Origin: Streptosporangium sp. NBC_01756 | GTDB taxonomy: Bacteria; Actinomycetota; Actinomycetes; Streptosporangiales; Streptosporangiaceae | Reading direction: 5' to 3' | DNA: 64,000 nt | Assembly (NCBI RefSeq): GCF_035917975.1 | Contig: NZ_CP109130.1 | Span: 4,898,001-4,962,000, forward strand | Part shown: in pieces, positions 32,795 to 44,145 of the stretch | How the letters are laid out: every line of letters begins with the position of its first letter | Position numbering within the stretch: the stretch's first letter is position 1 | Program-made: the position numbers and the translations under genes | The notes under the pieces: model-generated | Told to the model about the DNA's origin: nothing | Seen by the model: the letters and a program-made list of their open reading frames with translations, nothing else | Databases searched by the model: none

Positions 32795-33451
32795 ATGACT
32801 CGACTGCTCCATCTGGACGCCAGTGCGCGCCGCGACTCGTTCTCCCGGAGGCTGGGCGCGGCCTTCGCGCGGGAATGGGAGGCCGCCGGCGGCGACCGCA
32901 CGTACCGTGACCTGGCCGCCGAGCCGGTGCCGCAGATCGACCAGGCCTGGACCGAGCTCTGCGACCACGTCCTGGCACATGGCATCACCGACGTCGCTCG
33001 CTACGAGGAGGCGGTCCGCACCCCCGCGCAGGCCGCCGCGTGGTCGACGGTGGAGCCGCTGCTGACCGAGGTCGTCGCGGCCGACGTCGTCCTGATCGGC
33101 ACCCCGATGTACAACTTCTCGATCCCCGCCTCGCTCAAGGCGTGGATCGACCAGATCACCTTCCCCCGCATGTCCCTCAGGGGGCGGCGGTTCGTGGTGG
33201 TCTGCGCACGCGGCGGCTCGTACGCGCCCGGCGCGCCGCGCGAGCCCTACGACCACCAGGAGCGCTACCTGAGGGACTTCTTCAGCGGGCACTTCGCGAT
33301 CGACGACCCGGTCTTCGTGAGCGCGGAGCTGACCAACTCGCTGATCGACCCGGCGCTGGCGCACCTGCGCGGCGCGCAGGCCGAGTCGTACGACTCCGCC
33401 GTCACCACGGTCCGCGGGCTGGCCCGGGAGTTGGCGCGGGAGGCGGCATGA
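32795..33451 (+). CDS. FMN-dependent NADH azoreductase
   Basis: The 218-residue flavodoxin-fold enzyme starts MTRLLHLDASARRDSFSRRL, with the FMN phosphate loop in the first segment, then IGTPMYNFSIPASLKAWIDQ and VVVCARGGSYAPG, typical of AzoR. It reduces quinones and azo bonds with NADH, a common detoxification enzyme. An in-frame start exists far upstream but would overlap the TetR gene. It overlaps the SMR gene by four bases (ATGA), and the pair is under the TetR operators. Confidence 0.92.
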   Translation: MTRLLHLDASARRDSFSRRLGAAFAREWEAAGGDRTYRDLAAEPVPQIDQAWTELCDHVLAHGITDVARYEEAVRTPAQAAAWSTVEPLLTEVVAADVVLIGTPMYNFSIPASLKAWIDQITFPRMSLRGRRFVVVCARGGSYAPGAPREPYDHQERYLRDFFSGHFAIDDPVFVSAELTNSLIDPALAHLRGAQAESYDSAVTTVRGLARELAREAA

Positions 33452-33774
33452 GCTGGGGACTGCTGATCGCGGCCGGGATCGTCGAGATCGCCTGGTCGCA
33501 GAGCATCGAACCGACGGACAACTTCACCCGTCCGCTGCCCACCCTGCTGTGCCTGGTGCTCGCCGCGGCCGCGGTCTATCTGCTGTCGCGGGCGATGAAC
33601 ACCCTGCCCGTCGGCACGGCCTACGCCGTCTTCACCGGCATCGGCGCGGTCGGCGCGATCACCCTCGGCATCGTCGTCGACCGCGACCCCGTCACGGTCG
33701 GTCGCGTCGCCGCGCTGTCCATGATCGTCGGCGGGGTCATCCTGGCCCGGATCACCGCGTCCGACGCGCAGTGA
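33448..33774 (+). CDS. Small multidrug resistance (SMR) exporter, SugE/Gdx-like
   Basis: A 108-residue protein with four membrane segments and the SMR signature: the membrane-embedded Glu in AGIVEIAWSQSIEP (about residue 13), YLLSRAMNTLPVGTAYAVFTGIG (split as YLLSRAMNTLPVGTAYAV plus FTGIG) and VGGVILARI near the end. The WSQSIEPTDNF segment is like the guanidinium/quaternary amine (Gdx, SugE) branch rather than EmrE. It works as a dual-topology dimer exchanging protons for a cation. It is co-transcribed with the azoreductase. Confidence 0.88.
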   Translation: MSWGLLIAAGIVEIAWSQSIEPTDNFTRPLPTLLCLVLAAAAVYLLSRAMNTLPVGTAYAVFTGIGAVGAITLGIVVDRDPVTVGRVAALSMIVGGVILARITASDAQ

Positions 33775-34007
33775 CGTACCCATCCCGGCAGCGGGAGACC
33801 GGCAGACGGCCGTTCCAGCCTCCACCGCTATCGCTCGGGCGCCGATCCCCAGTCCGGGTACGGCTTCCAGCGGCCTGAGGACGGTCACGGTCCGAGCCGC
33901 CGGGAAAGCCCGCGGAGGGGTCATGGCACGGCCGCTACCCTGAGACACGACCCGTATCGTGGGCGCACGATGACCTCGTGATCACCCCGGACCGAAAGGC
34001 ACGTCCC

Positions 34008-34691
34008 GTGCACCCACCGACCGACGATCCGGCGGTCCCCTCGATGGTCAATGTCCCCGGCGGCGAGGTGGAGCTTCGAGACGACCGGCGCGGCACCCGC
34101 TGGCGGGTCGAGATCGCTCCCTTCCTGTTCGGCCGGTATCCCGTCACGGCGGACCTCCACCGTGCCGTCACGGGGGCGGATCCCCATCCCTCCGCGAGCG
34201 GCGCCTCGCCGGCGACGAACGTCAGCTGGCTCGACGCGATCGACCTGTGCAACCGGCTCTCGGCCCGGTCCGGACTGAACCAGGCCTACTCCCGCGACGC
34301 GCAGAGCGGGGAGGTGGTCTGCGACTGGGCGTCCGACGGCTACCGCCTGCCGACCGAGGCGGAGTGGCAGTACGCCTGCAAGGCGGGTACCGGCGGGTAC
34401 CGGTACGGGGAGATCGACGACATCGCCTGGTACGCGGACAACTCCGGGGACCGGGTCCACGACGTGGGTGGCAAGGCCGCCAACCCATGGGGGCTGCACG
34501 ACATGCTGGGCAACGTCTGGGAGTGGTGCTGGGACCTCTACGACGAGGAGGTCTACGGCTCCTACCGCATCTTCCGCGGTGGGAGCTGGGCCGAGTCGGC
34601 ACGGGGCTGCGGAGCCTCGGTGCGTCGCCGCAGCCACCCCACGTTCGCGATCGACGACCTCGGCTTCCGGCTCGCCAGAACCGTGTCCTGA
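34008..34691 (+). CDS. SUMF1/formylglycine-generating enzyme fold protein
   Basis: The 227-residue protein carries the FGE-sulfatase fold: PVTADLHRAVTG, NVSWLDAIDLCNRLSARSGL, GYRLPTEAEWQYACKAGTG, NPWGLHDMLGNVWEWCWDLY and FRGGSWAES, ending DDLGFRLARTVS. The Cys pair that binds copper in true formylglycine-generating enzymes is not conserved: one Cys (ARGCGASVRRR) remains. It may therefore be a sugar- or protein-binding member or hydroxylase-like enzyme rather than a sulfatase activator. GTG 34008 has a ribosome site; GTG 33978 is an alternative. It is monocistronic. Confidence 0.8.
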   Translation: MHPPTDDPAVPSMVNVPGGEVELRDDRRGTRWRVEIAPFLFGRYPVTADLHRAVTGADPHPSASGASPATNVSWLDAIDLCNRLSARSGLNQAYSRDAQSGEVVCDWASDGYRLPTEAEWQYACKAGTGGYRYGEIDDIAWYADNSGDRVHDVGGKAANPWGLHDMLGNVWEWCWDLYDEEVYGSYRIFRGGSWAESARGCGASVRRRSHPTFAIDDLGFRLARTVS

Positions 34692-34757
34692 GGTCCGGTG
34701 ACCTCGCCCCGGCCGGCCGCCGGAGGTGACCGGCCCCCTTCGGGGCCGGGAGCCCGG

Positions 34758-35588
34758 TCAGGCCATCGGGTCGAGGACGCCGAAGCTCACCAGGGCGATG
34801 ATGGCGATGCCGAGGAGGACCCGGTAGATCACGAACCCGGTGAAGCGGTGGGTGCTGATGTACTTCAGGAACCACGCCACCGCGGCATAGCCGACGACGA
34901 AAGAGATCACGGTGGCCAGGATCGTCGGGCCCCAGGCGGGGGAGTCGGCCTCACCGATCTTGACCAGCTCCAGGAAGCCCGCGCCCAGCACGGCCGGGAT
35001 GGCCAGCAGGAAGGAGTACTTCGCGGCCTCCTCGCGGCGGTAGTCGAGCAGCAGACCGGCGCTGACCGTGCCGCCGGAGCGGGAGACGCCCGGGATCAGG
35101 GCCAGCGACTGGGCGAAGCCGTACACCAGGGCGTGCGCGAAGCTGAGGTTCTTCTGCAGCGTGAGCTTGGTGCGCGCGGTGCGGTCGGCCAGCCAGAGGA
35201 TCAGACCGAAGACGATCAGCGTGGTGCCGATCAGGCGCAGGTCGCGGAAGACGGTCTCGATGCTCTCCTTGAACAGCAGGCCGAGCACGACGATCGGCAG
35301 GGTGCCGACGATGATGTACCAGCCCATCCGCGCGGCGTGGTGCGAACGCAGCTCGCGGTTCCACAGCGACCGGACCCAGGTGGAGATGATCTCCCAGATC
35401 TCCCTGCGGAAGTAGATGACCACCGCCGCCTCGGTGCCGATCTGGATCACCGCGGTGAACGCGGCACCGGGATCCTGCCAGCCGAAGAACGCCGAGACGA
35501 CCCTGATGTGGGCACTGGAGGAGATCGGCAGGAACTCCGTCAACCCCTGAACGAGCCCGAGGACCACCGCTTCGAACCAGCCGATCAA
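34758..35588 (-). CDS. uppP: Undecaprenyl-diphosphatase (BacA/UppP type)
   Basis: A 276-residue membrane protein with the family signatures: AVVLGLVQGLTEFLPISSSA at the N-terminus and IPGVSRSGGTVSAGLLL in the second half, plus about eight hydrophobic segments. It dephosphorylates C55-PP to recycle the peptidoglycan lipid carrier and gives bacitracin tolerance. TTG 35588 starts the conserved protein and has a GGAAGG ribosome site at good spacing; the frame remains open further upstream across the sigma-factor gene but that part is unlike the family. Confidence 0.93.
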   Translation of the reverse strand: MIGWFEAVVLGLVQGLTEFLPISSSAHIRVVSAFFGWQDPGAAFTAVIQIGTEAAVVIYFRREIWEIISTWVRSLWNRELRSHHAARMGWYIIVGTLPIVVLGLLFKESIETVFRDLRLIGTTLIVFGLILWLADRTARTKLTLQKNLSFAHALVYGFAQSLALIPGVSRSGGTVSAGLLLDYRREEAAKYSFLLAIPAVLGAGFLELVKIGEADSPAWGPTILATVISFVVGYAAVAWFLKYISTHRFTGFVIYRVLLGIAIIALVSFGVLDPMA

Positions 35589-35744
35589 CTTGGGCACCTT
35601 CCGTCCCAGCGCGTGCGTGACGTACGCGAGGCTAGCGGAGCCCGGGGGTTCCCGTGACCCGGCCGCCCGGCTGGGAGCGGTGTCAACCGTCCGGCGGGCC
35701 CCGGCGGTAGTCATCCGCGAAGCTTCACGTTGGAGGCAAAAGGG

Positions 35745-36236
35745 ATGACTGACTTCGCGGAATACGTCGCGCAGCGGCACGAACGGCTGCGAAGAACGGC
35801 GTATCTCCTCACCAGGGACTGGGCGACCGCCGAGGACCTGGTCCAGACGGCGCTGGCCAGGGCCTGGCTCGCCTGGCGGCGGATCGACGGCAACCCCGAT
35901 CCGTACGTCTACCGGATCATCGCCAACACGCACGCCTCCTGGTGGCGGCGGCGCTGGCGGGGGGAGATCCCCACCGAGGTCCTGCCGGACCGGGCGGTCG
36001 CGGGGGACTTCACCGACGGCGTCGGTGAGCGGGACGTGCTGTGGACGGCGATCGGCACGCTGTCGGGCCGCCAGCGGGCGGTGGTCGTCCTGCACTACTT
36101 CGAGGGGATGACCCTGGCCCAGGTGGCCGAGGTGCTGAGGTGCTCGATCGGGGCGGTGAAGAGCCAGCTCGGCAGGGCACTGGCCCGGCTACGGGTCGAC
36201 CAGGGGGTTCGGACGATGACGGAGGCGAAGCGATGA
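35745..36236 (+). CDS. SigE-family RNA polymerase sigma factor
   Basis: The 163-residue ECF-type sigma factor has region 2 (FAEYVAQRHERLRRTAYLLT, DWATAEDLVQTALARAWLAW) and region 4 (LSGRQRAVVVLHYFEGMTLA, VLRCSIGAVKSQLGRALARL) without region 3, as in the SigE family of actinomycetes. It directs transcription of a small regulon. ATG 35745 follows a GGAGG site. The next gene overlaps by four bases and is likely to encode a regulatory membrane partner. Confidence 0.93.
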   Translation: MTDFAEYVAQRHERLRRTAYLLTRDWATAEDLVQTALARAWLAWRRIDGNPDPYVYRIIANTHASWWRRRWRGEIPTEVLPDRAVAGDFTDGVGERDVLWTAIGTLSGRQRAVVVLHYFEGMTLAQVAEVLRCSIGAVKSQLGRALARLRVDQGVRTMTEAKR

Positions 36237-37045
36237 CCCACACCGAGCACGATCTGCGGGAGCTGCTCGCGGAGCGCAGCGGGGGCGGCAGCGGGGGCGC
36301 CGCCCGGCTGGAGGAGATCCTCCGCAGGGGCAGGGCGGTCCGGCGGAGGCGGAGGGCGGTGCGCACGGCCCTCGCCGTGGGAGCGGTGGCGGTCGCGGTG
36401 ACGGTGCCGTCGTCGCTGCTCGGGAACGGGGGCGGGCAGTTCACCACGGCCGTCGCCGCCGAGCCCACTGCACCCGCCGTATCCCGAGCGCCCGACCTCC
36501 CCCGGCCGGGCAAGGACCTGCCCGCCTCGGTGAAAATTGCGCCAGGACAGAAAATGTCCTTGATCGAGGCGTACCGGTCGGAGACGACAGGGGCGCCGTA
36601 CAGACTGACGTTCCAGCCGACCAGCCGCTTCACCGGGATCCGGGTCGCCTGCGCCGACCCCAAGTGGTGGGTGGTCATCGTCAGCGGTGAGGGGGCCAGA
36701 CGTTCGTCCTCGGTCACCGACTCCTGCCCGTCCGACGTACGGCCCTCGCGGCGCGACGATGCCGGCCTGTCCTCCCGGCATGACGAGACGTCGACCCCCG
36801 CCGACTGGACCCGGAAGGAGCAGACCGTCACCGTCTGGGTGCTCCCCTCCGACGCCCCCGTCATCAGCGCGTCCGACGCGGCGCGTAAGGGGTGCAGGGA
36901 AGGAGGCAGGGAGATCCGTAAGTGTCACGGGAAGTACACCATGAGCGCCCTGCTGGATCCGAAGGTCATGGCCCGGCTGACCGCCGAGCTGGGGACCCGG
37001 CCGGGGCGCTGGGCGGTGGGGGTCTACGACCGGGCCGCCTCCTGA
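36233..37045 (+). CDS. Putative membrane partner of the SigE-type sigma factor
   Basis: The 270-residue protein has an N-terminal cytoplasmic helix (HTEHDLRELLAERSGG), a basic stretch RRGRAVRRRRRAVR, one membrane segment (about 44-66) and an extracytoplasmic domain of about 200 residues with four Cys. This is the anti-sigma-like architecture that usually follows SigE-family genes. No ZAS motif is visible. It overlaps the sigma gene by four bases (ATGA), supporting a coupled function. The extracytoplasmic domain is not recognised, so anti-sigma function is inferred from the position. Confidence 0.7.
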   Translation: MTHTEHDLRELLAERSGGGSGGAARLEEILRRGRAVRRRRRAVRTALAVGAVAVAVTVPSSLLGNGGGQFTTAVAAEPTAPAVSRAPDLPRPGKDLPASVKIAPGQKMSLIEAYRSETTGAPYRLTFQPTSRFTGIRVACADPKWWVVIVSGEGARRSSSVTDSCPSDVRPSRRDDAGLSSRHDETSTPADWTRKEQTVTVWVLPSDAPVISASDAARKGCREGGREIRKCHGKYTMSALLDPKVMARLTAELGTRPGRWAVGVYDRAAS

Positions 37046-37097
37046 CACCGCGACCGGGGTACGGCTCCCGCCTCGCGGGCGGGAGCCGTACGTGCGC

Positions 37098-40294
<3,197 letters not shown>

Positions 40295-40539
40295 AACGCT
40301 CCTTGGGAGGGGAACTCGGGGGGATCCCGTGCCGGTGAGGGCTTCCGTGCTAAGGCGGAACGTACCGTGACCGATCGACTTCGCCTAGACCCACTGACCC
40401 GGGGTCACACGGATGGTTACCCGGCGTGTCGGGCCGGAGGCGGCGACCCTGTCAGGGTTTTCTCAGGGGTGTCCCGGGAACGTGGGTGTCTTCGCCCTTC
40501 GTTCATACAGGTGAGAAACCACGATCCGGGGAGAAGAAA

Positions 40540-40725
40540 ATGCGTCGTTCGAGAAACCACAAGATAATCGCCGGCGTCTGCGGCGGGATCGCCGACAGCC
40601 TCGGCTGGTCGCCCACGGTCGTCCGGGTGCTGTGGCTGCTGCTCTCCCTCATCCCGGGGCCGCTCTGGGTCGCCTACGTGCTGATGTGGATCTTCATCCC
40701 CAAGGCTCCGGCAGTCCGATATTGA
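40540..40725 (+). CDS. PspC-domain membrane protein (61 aa)
   Basis: A 61-residue protein with the PspC fold: RNHKIIAGVCGGIADSLGWS followed by one hydrophobic segment (VLWLLLSLIPGPLWVAYVLM). PspC-like proteins take part in envelope stress sensing or act as small membrane partners of two-component or phage-shock-type proteins. ATG 40540 has a GGGGAGAAG ribosome site. It is followed by lipB with only four bases between the two, so they may be co-transcribed, though no functional link is known. Confidence 0.85.
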   Translation: MRRSRNHKIIAGVCGGIADSLGWSPTVVRVLWLLLSLIPGPLWVAYVLMWIFIPKAPAVRY

Positions 40726-40729
40726 AAAT

Positions 40730-41380
40730 ATGCTGGTGGACATGAGGCGACGTCCCCTGTCACTGGTCCAGGACGACCTGGTCGACTACGAGAAGGCCAT
40801 GGAGCGGATGACCGACCTGGTCGGTCGGCGGCAACGGGACGAGTGTCCCGACACGCTCTGGCTGCTCAGCCATCCCCAGGTCTACACCGTCGGCAGGCGG
40901 ACACTTGAGCAGCACCTGCCCGACCCGTCCCACGGCATCCCGGTCGTGAGCACGGGTCGCGGCGGGCAGCTCACCTACCACGGCCCCGGCCAGCTGGTCG
41001 GTTATCTGATCGTCAAGCTCGGCGAGGGCGAGGGGATCGTCGACTACGTCCGCGAGGTCGAGCTCCGGCTGGTCCGCGCGCTCGGCGCGCTGGGCGTCCC
41101 GGCCGAGCGCAGGGACACCCCGCCCGGTTCCGAGCTGCTCACGGGGGTGTGGACGGCGGAGACCGGCCGGAAGATCGTCTCGATTGGCATGCGGCAGAGC
41201 CGGAGCGTGACCAGCCACGGGTTCGCCCTCAACGTCGAGGGCGACCTGACCCCGTGGGACTGGGCGGTGCCCTGCGGCATGCCCGAGGTCGACATGACCT
41301 CACTGAGCCGGGAGGCTCCGGCCGCCGCGGGCATGGAACGGGTCCGGGCCGCGGTGGCGGAGGCCTTCGAGGCGAGCTGA
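40730..41380 (+). CDS. lipB: Octanoyltransferase (lipoate biosynthesis)
   Basis: The 216-residue enzyme has the LipB signatures: LWLLSHPQVYTVGRR, STGRGGQLTYHGPGQLVGYL and KIVSIGMRQSRSVTSHGFAL, then a Cys in WAVPCGMPEVDMTSL that together with the Lys forms the catalytic pair. It moves octanoate from ACP to the lipoyl domains of 2-oxoacid dehydrogenases and glycine cleavage H protein. It stands apart from lipA in this window. The convergent permease gene lies on the other side of a duplicated 61-bp sequence. Confidence 0.95.
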   Translation: MLVDMRRRPLSLVQDDLVDYEKAMERMTDLVGRRQRDECPDTLWLLSHPQVYTVGRRTLEQHLPDPSHGIPVVSTGRGGQLTYHGPGQLVGYLIVKLGEGEGIVDYVREVELRLVRALGALGVPAERRDTPPGSELLTGVWTAETGRKIVSIGMRQSRSVTSHGFALNVEGDLTPWDWAVPCGMPEVDMTSLSREAPAAAGMERVRAAVAEAFEAS

Positions 41381-41433
41381 CCCGTGGGACCGCCTCCGGG
41401 GTGAGCCGGTGGCGGTTCCTACGGTGTGTCCTC

Positions 41434-41555
41434 GGCCGTACCGCCCCGCGATCCGCTCCTGGCGGGGACCGGTCAGCCGCTCGGTTCTCCGCCCGGCCGT
41501 ACGGCTCCGCGATCCGCTCCCGCCGGAGGGCGGTCAGCCGATCGGTTCGTCCGCG
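41434..41555. repeat. 61-bp tandem duplication at the 3' end of the permease gene
   Basis: Units 41434-41494 and 41495-41555 share ggccgtacc/gg, gcgatccgctcc, and ggtcagccg.tcggtt. The second unit includes the last codons and stop of the permease gene (minus strand), so the first unit is a copy of that gene's end left in the noncoding region. Confidence 0.7.
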
Positions 41556-43090
41556 TCGACCGTACGGCGTGGCCCGGTGAACCAGTGCCGGGCCGACAGC
41601 GCCCACCACAGGCCCACGCCGAGGACCATCAGTCCGACCACGATCGGCGCGTAGTTGACCGCCGTCCAGGTGAACGTCTCGTCCCCCGGGGTGGCGGGGT
41701 CGTCCTTGTTGAACGGCACCCCCGCCGGGGCCAGCGGCATGATGAAGTAGACCGAGACCACCGCGATCTCGATGACCGCGATCCAGCACATGACCTTGTA
41801 CTTCGCGCCCAGCGTCCACGGGCCCGGTTCGAAGCGGTCCCCCATCCTCAGCCGCAGCCAGATCGGGATGGCGAAGGCGATGTAGAGGCCGATGACCGCG
41901 ACCGACACCACCGCGTAGAAGGCCAGCGGAGTCCCGGTCGGGGCCTTGTAGAGGGCGGGAAGGGTCAGCAGGAGCGCCGCGCCGCAGCCGAACATGATCG
42001 CGTTGACCGGGGTCCGGTTCCTGTCCACCTTCGACCAGAGCCGCCAGCCGGGGATGCCGCCGTCCCGCGAGAACGCGTAGGTCATCCGCGACATCGAGGT
42101 CACGCAGCTCATCCCGCAGAAGAACTGCCCGATCGTGGAGATGCCGAAGACCACCGTGGCCAGGACCGGGGTGAGCGACGAGGTGAAGACGGCCCCGACG
42201 AAGCCGAACTCCTTGTTGATCGCGTCCACGTCGCCGGCCGCGAACAGGAACGCCAGCAGGAGGACCCAGCCGCCGATCGCGGAGTAGAAGATCGACTGCC
42301 AGAGTCCCCGGGCCGCGGCCGTCGAGGCGCCCTGGGTCTCCTCCGAGACGTGCGCGCAGGCGTCGAACCCGGTGATCGTGTACTGGGTCAGCAGGAAGCC
42401 GAGCGGCAGCACGTAGAACCAGAACGACGTGTCGGAGAAGCCGGAGTTGTTGAAGTGCTCGGTGAACACGAACGACAGCGACTGGTGCCGTTCGGGGCCG
42501 AAGATCAGGATCGCCACCACCACGGCCGCACCGAACACGTGCCACCACACCGAGACGTTCTGCAGCACCGAGATCAGCCGGTGGGAGAAGATGTTGATCA
42601 AGGCGTGCAGCACCAGGATGATCACGAAGAGGACGAAGGTGTTGCCGAGGGAGACCTCGAAGCCCTCGGCGAACCGGTTGACGGTGATGTTCATGAACGT
42701 CGCGCAGCCGTAGTCCACCGAGGCGGTCACCGCGATCAGCCCGATGAGGTTGAACCAGCCGGTGAACCAGCCGTGGACCGGTCTGCCCAGCTTGGCCGCC
42801 CACCAGTAGATGCCGCCGGCGGTCGGGTAGGCCGACACCAGCTCTGACATGCACAGGCCGATGATCAGGATGAAGACCGAGATCAGCGGCCAGCCCAGCG
42901 AGATCGCGATCGGCCCGCCGTTGTTCCACGCCTGGCCGAAGGTGGTGAAGCAGCCGGCCAGGATGGAGATGATCGAGAAGGAGATGGCGAAGTTGGAGAA
43001 GCCGCTCCACGATCGGGAGAGCTCCTGTCGGTAGCCGAGTTCGGCGAGTCTTCTGGTGTCGTCGTCCACGGGTGGCACTGGCTTGGGCAT
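41534..43090 (-). CDS. APC-superfamily amino acid/amine permease
   Basis: A 518-residue, 12-TM transporter beginning MPKPVPPVDDDTRRLAELGY, with the conserved N-terminal FSNFAISFSIISILAGCFTT and a helix with WWAAKLGRPVHGWFTGWFN, features of the bacterial amine/choline and GABA permease branch (YhdG/UhpC-like proteins excluded). It imports an amino acid or a methylated amine by proton symport. It is followed upstream on the same strand by the choline-kinase-like gene, and divergent from a dimethylglycine/sarcosine dehydrogenase, which suggests a choline or betaine-related substrate. That assignment is inference. Confidence 0.85.
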   Translation of the reverse strand: MPKPVPPVDDDTRRLAELGYRQELSRSWSGFSNFAISFSIISILAGCFTTFGQAWNNGGPIAISLGWPLISVFILIIGLCMSELVSAYPTAGGIYWWAAKLGRPVHGWFTGWFNLIGLIAVTASVDYGCATFMNITVNRFAEGFEVSLGNTFVLFVIILVLHALINIFSHRLISVLQNVSVWWHVFGAAVVVAILIFGPERHQSLSFVFTEHFNNSGFSDTSFWFYVLPLGFLLTQYTITGFDACAHVSEETQGASTAAARGLWQSIFYSAIGGWVLLLAFLFAAGDVDAINKEFGFVGAVFTSSLTPVLATVVFGISTIGQFFCGMSCVTSMSRMTYAFSRDGGIPGWRLWSKVDRNRTPVNAIMFGCGAALLLTLPALYKAPTGTPLAFYAVVSVAVIGLYIAFAIPIWLRLRMGDRFEPGPWTLGAKYKVMCWIAVIEIAVVSVYFIMPLAPAGVPFNKDDPATPGDETFTWTAVNYAPIVVGLMVLGVGLWWALSARHWFTGPRRTVDADEPIG

Positions 43091-43107
43091 GCAAGCCTCC
43101 TCGCGTC

Positions 43108-44070
43108 TTACCTGGGGGGTTTCGTCCCGGGAGCCGGGGGTGGGGAACCCGGGGTGACCGGCGTGCGCCCACCCCGGACGTCGTCGACGAGCCGCCCGAA
43201 CCCCGGGTCGTCCAGGTCCCGTACGGCCCGCTCGAACTTGCCGGCGGCCTCCGCGTCGTAGTCGAAGTCGGCCGCCGCCGCCTGCTCGCCCAGCAGCCCG
43301 TGGTGCACGGCGAACCAGAGGGACCAGGCGAGGTTGGAAACGATCAGGTTGATCCGGACCCTGGCGATCAGCCGCCGGTCGTCCCGGCCGAAGTAGGCGC
43401 GGGTGAGCCGGGTGGTCAGATCCGGGTCGTAGTCCGCCTCGGCGGCGATGTCGCCCAGCTCGAAGGCCGGGTCGTTGTTCCCGGAGAGCTGGTAGTCCAC
43501 GATCCTGATCTCCGGGCCGCAGCGGATGAGGTTGCCCGGCAGCAGGTCGTTGTGGCAGGGCACGGCCGGCAGCGGGTCGGCGGCCAGTGCCTGCTCGATC
43601 TCCGCCACCACCGGCACCCTGTCCTGGTAGCCGTCGGGTATCGGCAGCGCGTGGGTATGGCAGAGGGTGAGGAACTCGCCGAGCTTGCGGAAGATGGAGA
43701 AGTCGTTGACGAACCGGGGCCCGGCGTGCAGCCGGCGGCAGGCGGCCGCGATCGGCCCGGGAAGTGTCCGTACGCCGTGCGCGTCCAGGGTGGTGCCGTC
43801 GAGATACTCCAGGAGCAGGGCGTCGGGCATCCGGCGCAGGACCCGGGGACCGACTCCGGTCTCGGCCGCGCGGAGCGTGTTGGCGATCTCCTGGTCGAGC
43901 GGGATGCCGAGCCCGGCGTCCGCGACCCTCGGGTCGAGCACCCGGAGCAGCCACCGCTGTCCGTCGGCCGTGTCCAGCCGGGCGATCCGGTGGCTGAGCC
44001 CGCCCTTGATCGGGGTCGCGGCGACGTGCTGCCCGGCCCATTCACGGACGTCTGCGAGAGCATCTGGCAT
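43108..44070 (-). CDS. Choline/ethanolamine kinase-like phosphotransferase
   Basis: The 320-residue protein belongs to the APH/choline-kinase fold: an N-lobe with IKGGLSHRIARLDTADGQRW and WLLRVLD, then the catalytic loop VPCHNDLLPGNLIRCG (His-Asn-Asp, with the Asp base and Mg ligand Asn) and the second acidic motif IRIVDYQLSGNNDPAFELGD. It phosphorylates an alcohol group, by family choline or ethanolamine, using ATP in the cytoplasm. ATG 44070 follows AAGGAG. It lies 17 bases before the permease gene, so the two form an operon (phosphotransferase first). Confidence 0.87.
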   Translation of the reverse strand: MPDALADVREWAGQHVAATPIKGGLSHRIARLDTADGQRWLLRVLDPRVADAGLGIPLDQEIANTLRAAETGVGPRVLRRMPDALLLEYLDGTTLDAHGVRTLPGPIAAACRRLHAGPRFVNDFSIFRKLGEFLTLCHTHALPIPDGYQDRVPVVAEIEQALAADPLPAVPCHNDLLPGNLIRCGPEIRIVDYQLSGNNDPAFELGDIAAEADYDPDLTTRLTRAYFGRDDRRLIARVRINLIVSNLAWSLWFAVHHGLLGEQAAAADFDYDAEAAGKFERAVRDLDDPGFGRLVDDVRGGRTPVTPGSPPPAPGTKPPR

Positions 44071-44145
44071 GCCACACTCCTTTGGCCTACCTTCAGACCA
44101 TTGATCCGATTTTGCGGGCGAGTTGTTACAGAGGGGTTGCCGACC

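Noticed and set aside
34758..36095. A longer UppP start at 36095
   Set aside because: The extension would overlap the sigma-factor gene antisense and has no similarity to the UppP N-terminus; TTG 35588 has a ribosome site.
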